DNA of 64,000 nucleotides from Karalla daura (GCA_029224185.1 CM055205.1:6665309-6729308), one strand, 5' to 3'. Shown: positions 40,263 through 52,274, counted from the first letter of the stretch. Notes: generated by a model from the letters alone, not told the origin. Program-made: numbers and translations.

Positions 40263-40425
40263 TCTCCAACCATCCATTCTCTTACCTGCTTTGTATCCAA
40301 TGGACGGGGGTCTGCTGGAGCCCCTCTCCAGGCATGGAGTACAGGCCACTCACACCCACACAATTCACTCTCACACCTAGAGGCAATTTATGAATCTGAA
40401 ATAAACATAAACCGAAACGTATGTT
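40263..40425. repeat. interspersed repeat copy, first of a head-to-tail pair
   Basis: It opens ACCATCCATTCTCTTACCTG and continues with GGGGGTCTGCTGGAGCCCC, TTCACTCTCACACCTAGAGG, GCAATTTA and GTATGTTTTTGC. This is the order of blocks in the abundant teleost repeat also seen at 52.3 kb in the opposite orientation. Confidence 0.7.
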
Positions 40426-40430
40426 TTTGC

Positions 40431-40650
40431 ATTCCATCCTTCCATCCTCTCTACCCACTGGGGGTCTGCTGGAGCCAAGGACAAAGGCAGGGAGTACAGG
40501 TCACACACACGACTCATTCTCTCATCTAAGGTCATTTTAAAATCTCCACTCGACCTTAAGCATGCATGATTTTGGACTACAAATACCTACCACTGGTCCG
40601 AGCGGGATCCGAACCCGCGAACTCCTGCATCAGCATCGACGCCGCAACCA
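40431..40650. repeat. interspersed repeat copy, second of the head-to-tail pair
   Basis: It opens CATCCTTCCATCCTCTCTAC, repeats GGGGGTCTGCTGGAGCC and ATGCATGATTTTGGACTAC, and ends in a tRNA-like GGATCCGAACCCGCGAACTC. The end block resembles the 3' end of the consensus (GGATTCGAACCC). It lies about 0.7 kb upstream of the topaz1 start. Confidence 0.7.
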
Positions 40651-40681
40651 TGGTGATGCCGAGCGAGGAACGTCGAGGTGG

Positions 40682-40796
40682 TGACGTCACGCCGTCAAAG
40701 GCCGTGGAGGTGAAGTCCAGGAACCTGGTGGGCCCATGTGAGTGTGCTGTAAGCGACTCTGTAGTACTTGTGTAAGTAGTACTTTTGATGACGTCA
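40682..40796 (+). promoter_or_regulatory. paired cAMP response elements upstream of topaz1
   Basis: Perfect TGACGTCA octamers occur at 40682-40689 and 40789-40796. The palindrome CTTCGCGAAG follows at 40801-40810. They lie 530-645 bases before the topaz1 start codon. CREM/CREB binding to such sites drives many germ-cell genes (established knowledge), which fits the presumed expression of topaz1. Use of these particular sites is inference. Confidence 0.4.
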
Positions 40797-41325
40797 CGGA
40801 CTTCGCGAAGCGTGAAATGCTAAGCTAACTGGCGCGGCATGTCCTCTGTCCTTACTGGTTTCCCGTAACTCACGTCGAGTGTGTTTCAGACAATTCAGTC
40901 AATCATTGCGCCTCAGTACGAAGTAAAAAGTTTTGGTATTTCAGGATTTCTACTGACGGCGAATCTTCTCCATGTGTGGTTTGTGCTGACTCGGATGTTG
41001 ATCTAACAATATGAGGAAGAGATTACCATGAAGATTTAATATTTTCCAATCAGGTAGGCTTAATCCACTAGTGGACAGAGTTTTTTTGTTTTTTGTTTGT
41101 TGATGTTGTGGAGCATTGTGTAGCACGTTCTTGGTTTTATGCGCATCTGGACCTGAGCAATCCACAGCTGCTTTTCATCAGAAATTAAGGAGTTGTCCAG
41201 ATGAACAGTTACTGATCCGTCAGTCAGCCAGCTTGGTGTCTGCCCACAGCATTTCTTCTTATCTGCACTTTTCAGAGATGCGCCAGTAAGGACAAAACTG
41301 TATTCACGACAGAGCTTGTAGAGTC

Positions 41326-44197
41326 ATGGATGGCTCCATATCAGAGCTGACCTGTGAGGGCAACAAGGAGGAGGCAGATGACCTGGAGTCGTTCACCTGC
41401 CAGAGAGTGAAGGTCTACATCAGGAAAGAATGTGTTTCCTGTGCTCGCACATACATGCCCTGGCCTTTCTCCAACACCAGCTCCACTGGCTCCACTCCTT
41501 TCACATCTGAAGATTTGAGCAGCAACCTTTTTACGCCGCCCGCTCTCCCACCTTTGAGCAGCCATGGTGAAAGCTCCAGGGATCATCATGATCAACACGA
41601 TGGATGGATCCAAAAAAACCCGAATGGACGTCCACCAGTGACCGAGGAGGCCTGGTCCTCTTGCAACAGGGAGGAAGTTGTCAGAGATGAAAACCACGGG
41701 GAAATGAAAGATGAGCTGGAGCAAGGCAACGGGCAAGTTCCCCCTCACCCTAAACTAAAGGCAGCTTCCTCCTCAGCGGTCGGGACAGGACCCTGGTCTT
41801 CCTCCATCTGTGATGGAGATGATGGCGGAGGTTCAGCAGATGAGGGACTGCGAAGCTCTGCTGGAGACGAGGGGCTGTGCTCCTGGGATATGGAAGGCAG
41901 CGAAATGGATCAGGCTGAGGCCGAGGCGGCCGAGGCCGAGGCGGCCGAGGATGCTTTGGATGAATTCACAGCCTATGAACATGACATCCTTCTGGTCAGT
42001 GCGAAACAGGATGACTCTGAGCTTTTTGAAAACCTCCCAGAGGCAAATGTAGACAACCGGCCTCTGCCAAAAAATGCTGCATGTGATGGGTCCGACGAGA
42101 GGTAAGCTCTTGTATGTGAAAGCGGCGCCTTGCGCTCAAAGAGCCGTACCGTTATTTACAGATGAGGTGATTGGGATGTTTGTGTTGACAGATCGAGCCC
42201 AGCTGTTCTCAAGGACTGCTGCCTTGATTTTGAAGGTACGGCTCTCTGTCTAACCCGAAATGGGCCTTAGTTTCAGAACTGATGTGAACTAAATGTTGAA
42301 TCCGTCTCCTTTTGAAGATATATGCATTTTATTTAAATGTTCTGCTTTTTATTTAGGCATTGTGTGTGTGTTTGTGTGTGTGTTTCACAGCATGGAGTGT
42401 CGGAGGGGATTGGAGGCCTCAGGGTAACAACCTATGGCCTGCCACAGAAAAACAAATAAAATGCCTGGTAATGTAGTACCCTAAAGCAATGCTATGTAGT
42501 GGACAGCACCGTCACATTTAGCAAGGCATCGGTGTCACTACTTCTGGGAGTGAATTTCCAAATGAGTGTCTGTCTCATCTATACTGGACTTTGAATGGAT
42601 GGTTTAGGATTTAGCACCATAACCATACACGCAGCATTCATTGCGTTGAACATAGCCAGTTTCTCCAAATAGTAACGTAAGACGCGTTCTTGACCAGGAT
42701 CAACGCGATACCAACAACAATCACGTAAAAGACGACTTGCAAAGGTACGTGCCCGAGATGATGAACCGCCCCCTCGTCCTCCCAGTGCTGTGATTATGAC
42801 TGTTCATATCCCCTAATAGGAACCGGCTGTTCCAGACGCTGAACTTCCGACCCAAATCCGACCCTTCGAACGGTGAGGTTAAAACCCCCCCAAAAAACAG
42901 ACAGAATGGTGAAGGGAAAATGGTGCCGCTTGTGCCTTGTGTGCACAGATAACCAGGGGGTGTAAGTAGGCCAGAACAGTCCGGCGCGCTGGGACGCTAA
43001 AGAATTCAGAGCTGGTGCTCGGGAGCGGGCAGAGGGAGCCGCAGCTGCCTGCTGAAGCCCACGTGCAGCAGCCCATCAGGATCACGACCGGCAGGCACAT
43101 CTGCTCGTGGCAGGTCCACATAAACAGCGCCGTTCTTGGAGACGCCGCACCTGCGTGCTGCGCGGCCAGCGCCGACCTGCGGGGTTTCAATCCGCGCTCC
43201 TATTCTGTAACTTTTAAAGTTTATTAAAATGGAGCCTCTGCCCGGCAGTTGTCTTAGATGAATAAATCATAGATCTCCAAAGAAAAAATGACTCCCAATA
43301 GAAGTGGTGCCTCGTAGGGCTCAGTGTTGTAAATGGTTTTGCACCAGTTCACTCATATTGTGATATTTTGAATCGGGTAATATTGTGAAAAAACATTTTG
43401 GGCATTTAAGTGATTATAGGAACTCTTTTTTCCCGTGCATGATGCTGGGGTTCTTAATCAACATGCCTCCTGTCAGAAAACACACAGAAAACGCGACTGC
43501 TGTTAATCTGACTGCACGTACTGTATTCCCCCTACGGGACACAAAGGTCAAAGTTCTCAGAGAGACTTGAAACGGCGTTTCCACAGTCAACTGGGGAAAT
43601 GCCAAAGCGACGATCAGTCCGGGTCACCACAATCCAGGTCTAAGTCACGGCAGCTGGCCTAAAAACCCCTGCTTCAGTGCGGTGAACATAAATCGACGGT
43701 CACTGTTTCTTTAAGAGCTTTCATGCCGTCTGTATGTGTCCTGGAGTCAGTTCATGTCGTGGAACGTCTTCCAAAGCCGCACGTTCAGTCAGAAACGGCA
43801 GGTAGTGACGCAGGTTAGGGGGTTGTAGTGGTGTCACAAAGCTGCAGCGTTCTGAAAACGCCTCGCCTTTTTTTTTTGTTACCCGTGAAGTGTTCTCCGC
43901 AGAGCTGATAGCGAGTTACATGTGGAAACCCTCTGCTCTCCTCACAGGCACGTTCACCGTGAACTCGTTCGACGCGGCCGAGCCGAGGCCCCAGAAGCGT
44001 AACCAGGTGAGTGTTCCTGAAACGACCAGCACTCTTCTGTACTTTTTTCAGCGCCAGGCGACAGGCGCCCAGCAGGTGGTGAGCCGTACACTGGGAAGAG
44101 GCTGGAAAGGGGCGGCGTTGGAGATGCTTGCGTTTCGCGCTGAACTCCCAGCCAGAGCTGCGTGCTCCCGTTGTGCCGGCGTGCTTCTCCTAACGTC

Positions 44198-44262
<65 letters not shown>

Positions 44263-47200
44263 CCCCCCTGTGAAACCCCCAGTACTGCAGGCAGTTCTTC
44301 AGCGAGTCCATGTCCTGCGGGTACAGGACGTGTTGGTTCAGGCACGTGCCCGTGGACGGGGACGAGAAGGCAAGTTCGTTTCGTTCCCCTCTCTCCTCGT
44401 ATTTTACAGCTTCTCGCCCGCTCTTGAGCGTAGATGCACCGAGGCCGGCCCAGCCCCGGAGCTGATGTGTGGGGCCTCAGGGCGGAGAGGAGCCGTGCTC
44501 AAGCTTTCCAGGGGCAACATTACCCTCTGCTGTGCTGCGCTTGTAACTCCAGGTTTAATGCCCGACACGCCTCCCCCCCTCCCCTCTCTCTCTCTCTTTC
44601 AGTTCTGCATCGACACCGTGGTCCGGTTCACCAAAAATCTGTTTTGCCTCCAGAAGGCAGGCAAGTATGCCACAGTGTCATACCCCTCCCGAGCCTTTCT
44701 GCTGCAACCACTGCAACGTGTGCGTCTCTGTCCCCTCCCCACACCAGCCGTCGTGTTCACCGGCTACTACGGCAGCAACGCGCCCGGCGTGCACTTCTCC
44801 GTGCCGGTGCTCCACGCCCTCCTCTGGGCGCTGCTGAAAGCCAGCATGACGCCCCAGGTGCTGTCGGTCCTCGGCGTCAGCCTGACCCACAGGATAGTGG
44901 TCAGTGTGCCGCGGCTCTCCCCGTTGCAGGGCCGCAGTTCGCCCCGTTGTCCAACAGAGGGCGCGAATGGCGGGTAGAAGGAAGTAACGGGTGGCTCTCC
45001 TCTCGCCGTAGCCCCAGAATGAGTTCCTGTTGGCCCTTTTCAACGTGGTGAGGGAGAAATCCCTCGCGTGCCTGGTTCCCGAGCTCCTGCAGCTTGTGCT
45101 CAAGGTATCCCGACCCACCCCCGTCACGCACACGCAAACACACTCGCACTGCAAGTCAGGACCGTGTTTCTCTTTGTCAGGCGGTCACAGGAATCTGTGC
45201 CCATCTGTTGACAGATGGTCAGTGCGGGCCTGGTGCTCAGTCTGGACTGCCTGGACTGTGTGAAAAGCACCTCTTCGGCGTGAGTGGGACCTCTTCGCGG
45301 TGAACTGTCTCCCGCAACGCGTTCAGAGGAGGAGTCGGGCTAAAAGCGACGCTGCTCTCTTTGTTAAAACAGGTCACCGAGCAGCACGCCCCTGCCGCAT
45401 GACCTGACTCTGACCCACGGCGTTTTGGAAGTGGAGGTGCGCTCGTCCCCCTCGGCTCGGCTCGGTGCGGCTCGGCCCGTGAAGTCCGTCCCGGTGGTGG
45501 TCACGTGTGTGTGTGTGTGTTGTCCGCCCGGCAGCTCTGCACCAGATCCAAGGACTGGCGGCAGATGGGGGCAGTCCTGAAGTCCGTCTGCCAGTCCAGC
45601 CAGCGCCTGGACCAGGTGGAGAAGCTGAGCGCCCGCATCGCCATGTCGCTGCTGTCGGACGGCAGCGACAAGCTGTCGCCGCCCTTCGCCGCCTTCGCCG
45701 AGACGGGTAAGCAAAGGCACGAGGCCGCGTCCAACTCGCTCGCCCGCTCACCCCGTGCCTTGCGTTCCCAGTGTGCGTGCCCGACAACGCGGAGAGCCAG
45801 AGCATGAGCTTCTTCGGCAGGATCGGCGTCTCCCTCATGCTGAGATACCATAAGACGCACCAGTGGGCCAAGGTGCGTGGCACGGCAGGCAAACCCCCGG
45901 ACCCGGCGTCCGTCCCCCCCCCCCCCGCCCCCCCCGTCCTAACGAAAGGCCTCGTGCCTGCAGGGTCGCATGGTGGTGGAGACGCTGTCCAACTCGAAGG
46001 TGGGCTACTCCACGCTGAAGAGCGTGTTTGAGAGCGAGGGCGGGGTGACGCGGGGCTGCGTGGTCACCGTGGCCACCGAGCTGTTCCTCCTGAGCGGCAG
46101 CGTGGAGGGAGCCCTGAACACACTCCGAGGTGAAACCTCTTCTGTCCAAAGTCACTCCTGCTAGCTTTTTGAGCACCTTCCCAATTACCCCCGAGAAATC
46201 TCTCATTGGGCACAAGCCCTCCGATTAATTCGGTAGTTTTCCCATATTTAGCCATCGTGACTGGTGTTTGGAAGTACCTGTTGGAGTCTTTCTGGTCAAA
46301 CGCCCTCCAGTTTGGGCTGCTTTTTCGTTTCTGACCAGATAGTAACGTCTCTCCATTTGGTCTCTGAAATTGCTGTGTTCAGTTCCCACCTTCTTACATG
46401 ATCCAATTTATTTTTTTTGAAATCCTGCTACAATCTTCTCTTGCGTTTTTCTTCTTTTTTAACAGTTGTCGTTTCGAACTGTGCCTTTCAGAAACGCACA
46501 TCTGTTGAAAAAAAATCATTCCTTCAAAACGTAGAAGTTCCCTCTTTGCTCTCCTGTTGTCCGTCGACTCAGAAAACAACTGGTTCCTGAGTTCGTGCTC
46601 GTGGCCGTGCAGCCTGGCCGACGTGGAGAGCAGGATCCGTGTGCTGATGCGTCTGGCTGAGAAATCCTCCCCCAGGGACGTGTTGGATATCCTCCGGAAT
46701 CTGCCTGGACTCAAGGAGCCCTGCGGTGAGGGAAGAGAACGTCCCCTCCTTACCTGTGGTGTTGAGAATCACACGCCGGGAATATATCCCGACTTTTGTC
46801 CCACCTCAACAGTCCTCCTTCTCAGAGCACCTCCTCTCCTACCCGCTGCTCTCCCTCCTCCTCGCCCATCTGCGCGTCCCCTTTTCTCTTCCCATCTTTC
46901 AGCCCTTGGAACAGCTATGGCCTCCTGTTGTACTGTAGAGCGCTAATGCTGTCCCTCAGTTGTATAAGTCGCTTCGGATGAAAGTGTCCGCAAAGTGAGC
47001 TAATAGAACTGGGTGCCACTCAACACGCCGCCGTGTCTCTCTCTCCCCAGATTTGGTGGATATCTCCAGGTACACTCCTCTGCTGAATACCCAGTTGCAA
47101 GTGTTTTTGGACAAAAACGTGCTCCCTCTGGCCACAGACACGGTGAACCTAATGCACTGTAAAAAGCTGGCCGTTGACCTGACGATGCTGCAGATGCTTT

Positions 47201-47979
47201 TGTACAAACTGGGGAAGCAAAACCTGTGGCTGCAGGCACGGCAAGTCTTCCGACGTGAGTATCGCCCTCCGTTTTGGCTGCGCTTGAACATTGAAGGTGA
47301 CCTCGAATGGCGTATTTCTCCCAGCTTAGAGGTTACGAGACTCTGAATTCGTCAGATGTACACCTTTTGGCCAGGAATAGCCGTTCTTTAACGAATCTGA
47401 GGTTGAAGTGTTTTTCATTCTAGGTCCCCTTGTGATGTGGACTGTAAGTACGAATGACGTTGCCAGCTGTTGTTTTCATTTCCTCTTAATTCAACACATG
47501 TGCATCAGAATCTCTAAGGGCGGGTTACTACCAAGGAGTGTGTGCTCCGTCTTCCCTCATGGCTCTGACTGTGCCCTGTCAGCTGGGAGAGATGGAGCTG
47601 GCCCTCACCCTGGAGCTATTCATCACTGTCAATGCGGCTGCCATTCTTCACCTTCCCGAGAGCACGTCCCGCGGCCTCACCGTCACCCTCAAAAGGTGAG
47701 CCGAGGAGTACCTGGCTTGCATCGTGCGCCCCGCGCGTGTCTGACGGTGCCCCCTCCCCCCCCCCCCCCCCCCCCCGCAGGACTCGGAGCACGGAGATGG
47801 ACTACCTCTCGGCCAGCAACCGCCTCGTGTCCGCGGCGCTCATGGCGCAGCCCCAGCTGACCCTGCGCTACACCACGGTGAACTCCTTCCAGGAGCAGGT
47901 GTTCACGCTGGACTTTTCCACCGCGCAGTGCTGGCTCCGCCACAATCACTTCTGGGCCATCAAGCTGTGGGAGCAGTGA
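41326..47979 (+). CDS. topaz1: TOPAZ1-like germ-cell protein, 20 coding exons, 900 residues
   Basis: Coding exons: 41326-42101, 42192-42235, 42391-42467, 42698-42744, 42820-42872, 43948-44006, 44283-44369, 44603-44660, 44748-44899, 45012-45104, 45215-45279, 45373-45436, 45535-45706, 45772-45872, 45964-46129, 46573-46725, 47051-47254, 47424-47443, 47583-47695 and 47781-47979 (TGA). All phases agree; the introns after 44369 and 44660 begin with GC. The first exon encodes a serine- and acid-rich region with an EAEAAEAEAAE repeat and ends near AYEHDILLV, QDDSELF. A CCCH-like cluster follows at C354, C364, C369 and H373 (MSCGYRTCWFRHVP), then a long alpha-helical C-terminal half ending HNHFWAIKLWEQ. 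The call rests on remembered family resemblance and on position next to abhd5 and mir-138. TOPAZ1 is needed for male meiosis in mammals and has a predicted PAZ domain (established knowledge). An in-frame TAA at 41287 precedes the ATG; mammalian proteins are much longer at the N terminus, so upstream exons may be missing. Confidence 0.8.
44202..44268. repeat. (CT)n plus C-run forming the pyrimidine tract before topaz1 exon 7
   Basis: CT dinucleotides continue to 44260 and are followed by eight C, ending just upstream of the acceptor AG at 44281-44282. The microsatellite thus doubles as the splice-site pyrimidine tract. Confidence 0.95.
47424..47443 (+). CDS. topaz1: 20-nt microexon of topaz1
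   Basis: It lies between TTTTTCATTCTAG and the consensus donor GTAAGT and encodes the frame-restoring RPLVMWT junction. The preceding exon ends in phase 1 and the following exon (47583) starts in phase 0. Skipping this exon would shift the frame, so an exon of length 3n+2 is required, which it satisfies. Confidence 0.65.
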
Positions 47980-48204
47980 CGGGGACCGCAGTCCGCCATC
48001 GAGTGCAGGGCTCATCGGGAGTGACACCAGGGGAAAGCAAAACGACAAGCTTTCCAGAGCATGTTCAAAGATTTGTGCGTTCCTTGTTCTTGAGTTTGTT
48101 TGTTCTCATAGCTAGTTTAATTATCCGGCATAACTCCGAAGGTTTTGTTTTGTACTTAAATACGCAAGTTGTATCCATATGTGTATAATTGTCTTTTGTT
48201 CTTG

Positions 48205-48210
48205 ATTAAA
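48205..48210 (+). terminator. topaz1: polyadenylation signal ATTAAA, candidate for topaz1
   Basis: ATTAAA in TTCTTGATTAAAAATGTT, 226 bases after the topaz1 stop, followed by T-rich sequence. It gives a short 3' UTR. Confidence 0.6.
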
Positions 48211-49071
48211 AATGTTATTATGCTTAATTGGCTTTTGTCCAAATCTCAATTGTTGTCACTTTTTAATTAAGATTTAAGGTTGACATTTAATTAAGATTGA
48301 TTCAGCTGTGTTTCACTCTTTTTTTGGTTTGCTCATTCGTCTACATGTCATATAATACGAATACGCCTGGTTCAGTAAGTGTCTGCGGTCCTCTTGAACC
48401 AAAAGACTAGTTCTTCAGTAGGGCGATGAGGTAAGTGGTCACTGTAAACCCCCCTGAAGCAGAAAGCACAGTGCCCATTACATCCACAAGGGGGAGCCAG
48501 TAATCATTGTAACAGCACGCTAGGTTATCAATCACGGTGGAAAAGGGTGAAGCTGTTAAACTCGGTCTCCATTATTCCCGACACTACCGGCAGTCAGTTA
48601 AGCCCAGGTCACACGTATCCACACGTGAGAGTTGTCGCCGTCGTAGCTGAACTAATAATGGTTCTACTACAGATAAAAACCGTAGTGGTTCACCCTTGCT
48701 CCCTCTCACCTTCCAACTGCCGCATATTGACTTGTTACAAAACAGTAGGCTTACCGTGGTTGAAATGCTGGACTGTGCTGTGAGTGAACGGTGAAAAAGG
48801 AAAGATGTACAGGAGGTTTCAGCGTGTCTGCTATCATCACCAGGACACACCAGGCAGGCTTACATAAGTTCAAGTAAACACAACCAAGATGTATTGCGTC
48901 GATATTTGCTTTTCTCTTACAGATAGCCCCAACTATTCGGCGCTTAAGTGAGCTGCGGAAACTTGCCATGCTTCAACTTGTGCTCTCATTTAGCATCATT
49001 AGCTGCCTTCATACTGCATATATACTTCATACTGCATACAGTTCAGGTATAGTTCAGGGAAGGACCTGGAC

Positions 49072-49330
49072 CTACTGGGCTCTCTCTAGTATGTATTCAT
49101 ACCACCAGTGGGACACATGATCATAATTCTGGTTTTCATCAGCGCCACAAGCAGCACTGTGATCGGGAATGTGAGTGTCACACTTGTTATTCCAGAACAT
49201 CAAATTTTGGACTTCTCCGTGGCCACCCATTGCTGCTTGACCGAGGTCCTTTTTGGGGTCCCCGCAGTCGTTCCTTAGCTTCTTCAGATGCCATTTCATC
49301 CCATCACTGGCCTCTTCCGTGTGGGGAGAA
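49072..49330 (-). pseudogene. unidentified coding-like fragment
   Basis: An open frame of 75 codons from a Met (longer without it) ends in TAG at 49074-49072. Its composition is protein-like rather than low complexity: HLKKLRNDCGDPKKDLG, GHGEVQNLMFWNNKCD and SHWWYEYILERAQ, with three cysteines. Immediately upstream another frame reads TNNNDTVTIYFLP, suggesting a frameshifted continuation. I do not recognise the family. It may be a gene remnant, a single exon of an unannotated - strand gene, or chance. Confidence 0.3.
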
Positions 49331-50499
49331 AATAAATGGTGACCGTGTCGTTGTTGTTGGTCTCAATAACCCTGCCCTAAGCCTCTGGCATTAGAGCCCA
49401 GCAAAGAAGAAATGATACTCTGAGAGCAGTTTTTAGGGCCAGGGTAGGTTCTTTGTCGGCGGAAAAATTTTTTAGGGGCCTCAAAGGGGGAACATTCACC
49501 AAAAGGTTCAGTAAACTGGAAAGTCCCTGTTGTTTCAAAAGGTCCTTATGAGTATCATTAGTGATACATTAACAAATGTGTTAGCAAAAGAGTATGTACA
49601 TATTATTATTATTATATTAGCACAAAAACAGAGCTAATACTCAAATCCAGCCAGATTATATAGAGAGTTTAAATAGGAGGACATAATGTAATTTTGCCCC
49701 CCATATCATGCTGATGTCAGATGATGTGCTGTAAATAATGGAGAACAGGCACTAATGTGAATGTCACCCTGGAATGAGAGAATCCCAACAGAGACTCTGT
49801 CTGTGTAGATTTTTTTCTTCTTCTATTTTGTCTCTGAGCAGTGCTGTCTTAATCATGTTAAGACCACACCATGGCCTCGAGTCTCTGTAACCTTGGCTGC
49901 CCTCCAGACCTTAGTGTTTGTCATCCCAGGGCTGCTGCTGCATCATATGAAAGGGTGAATTCTTCCAACTCAATAAGCGTTTCTGCAGCCAACGTCATGA
50001 GGGCCTGTCTGTTGCCTGTGGTGGCTGTGATGGGCCCGTGTGAAGAGAATTGCATTATGGGGTGCTCCGTCGGGAGGAGTATTTTCTCACTTTGATTTAT
50101 CTGCATAACCTCAGGCATGTTTTCTTCCAATTCATCCCCTTATCTGCGGCTTTGATCAGCGTGCAGCATCTCTGTTGGTCTGCTCGTCATTGCCCCTTTA
50201 AATCTGAGTCACTGTTGTTTTATCATTTAACCCCCTGGGATAGATGACACGACATTAGTGACCTGTATGTCAAATTCAGTTAGTGAAGTGACTCATATGA
50301 TCTCACTTAGATAACAAGTAATCTCCCCACAGTTTGGACTTATCTGCCCCACACACTCTGCATTAGTAACCTTTGTCTCTTGCACTGCCCTCATCCCTCG
50401 CTTTGTCCTCCATTTTGCCACAATTATTAATATCTTTATATTTACTTGGGAAGATGAGTTAAGCCAAAACAAACCATTGTTTCCAGTCACTTGTAAAAT

Positions 50500-50690
50500 G
50501 TGGAGATTTTTGTGATTTTGATTGAGGGATTCTCAATCATCCAGGCCATCATATCCAAGGAGTAGTAATAGTACTTAGTAGAGACATGACAGGTGGACTT
50601 CTTGTAGATCCTAGAAGATGTTTTGCCTCTCATCCGAGATGCTTCTTCAATTCATTTGTTGCTCTACTTTCTCATGTGATCAGCGATTGC
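50500..50690. repeat. interspersed repeat fragment (class uncertain)
   Basis: It contains GAGGGATTCTCAATCATCCA and AGAAGATGTTTTGCCTCTCA followed by TCCGAGATGCTTCTTCAATT. These phrases recur in many fish genomes as the end of a dispersed element. The class is not resolved from memory. Confidence 0.5.
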
Positions 50691-52274
50691 CTTGAGGTGC
50701 TTTTTAAATACATCACTGTGGTGTGGAGAGACAGCACATTATCGTCCACATATTTGCTCAATTTTTGCAGTTAAAAATGATGAATCAGTTGATAAATTAG
50801 ATTAGAGTTGCATCAATAAAAAAATTATTTCCACACTGCAACACTGTTAGGCATAAAACGGGTGAGATGATGATGGATGACGTTATTTCGTTTATTCATT
50901 CATTTTAAATTCAAACCTGGTATTGTGCTGAGAAAAACTCTGGAAAATGAAACTGTACTGTGAACTGGGAAATTTCCAGCCATGATATTAACTCCCAGCA
51001 GTTCCCTCAACAGTAAATCAAACATAATGAATTAAATGAGTGAGAGAACAGCTGCACATTGGAAAAACGGATATGACACTTCATTATTTAGATGATTCGT
51101 CAGCCCCTGTTGTTCAGCTGTAAAAAGCCACTCTCCCAAGTGAATGGGTGAATGATTAATACCTCTGTTTTGCCAGGATGTAAACAACATGACGCGTGAC
51201 ATGTGCTTATGGTGTGGCTCAATGAAATGTCACGCCTCCACGTTGTGAGATGACACACAGAGCGACAGCGCCAAATTATCTGCTGAGGCAATCCTTTCTT
51301 CACCGTGCTCTCGCTGAAATCATCCCCTCACACATCTCCTGCTGGATATCAACCCATGGGCTTTTAAGATGAGTTTTACACCGCTCTCCTGGGTTTGTAC
51401 TCCCAACAGTGTCTCAGGATGAGGGAGGAAAGAGAAAGAAATAACCACAGCAGATCAATACCCTTCCACCCTGGACTCTAACAGGTCCACAACGTGAACT
51501 GTGTCTGTGCCTCCGAGCTGAGCAGTGCATCACATAAATGATGTGTTTCCATTAGGTTGGCCAACAGTGGAATTGTGCTGTTAGCACTCAGAGATCAGGT
51601 TAGTATATGGGATGAGTTGCGTAGTCAGTATATACAGTAATCTGGTCCACAAAATGCTGCCAATCGTTGGCATTACTTAGATTTTGTATGTTTCTAGCGT
51701 GGCTAGCTTGCTGTGACGTTCATATCGTATGCAGGAGAGTTATTTTTAAAGCACACTCCACAACAAATTAAAGATAACAGCAAGCAGTAAAACAAAACAC
51801 AATACACAACACATTCTGTTAGTTAATGATATGAATATGAAATTTGTGATTACTAATCGTGGTTGATAATTATTTGCTTTCTCTCACTTCATTATTATAG
51901 CTATGACAACAGACTTTTACTGGAAACAGCTGATTGCATCAGACAATAACCCCAAGGTCAAGATGTGATTTTGTGGAGTTAACATGAAATAGATAAACCC
52001 CTTCATGTAATCCATTCATTTCAACAATCTAAGTGTATTCTGATTACTATCTACTGGAGTACAAGCACTCCGTATATAACTCCATTATAATGTAATCCCC
52101 ATCCCTATCCATAAAGCATATCCATTATTAAAAAAGAGCCCTAGAATCTGCTTTTAAAATTGTTTTTAGATGCACTTACCAGAGAACTGGTTGAAATGAT
52201 TTAGTGTTTTGTATGTTCTTTGTATGGAATTAAAAGAAGTGCATGACTATAATAAGATACTGAGCAACTGAAAG

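Noticed and set aside
40590..40660. tRNA-like sequence with GGATCCGAACCC
   Set aside because: It lacks a complete cloverleaf and an A box at the right distance; it is the end of an interspersed repeat.
42391..42423. shorter version of topaz1 exon 3 using the donor GTAACA at 42,424
   Set aside because: It leaves the next exon out of frame. Extending to GTAATG at 42,468 keeps the frame through the following exons.
44661..44672. GT donor GTATGC as the end of topaz1 exon 8
   Set aside because: It would give phase 2 and turn the next exon into an arginine-rich frame. The GC donor four bases earlier preserves VVFTGYYG.
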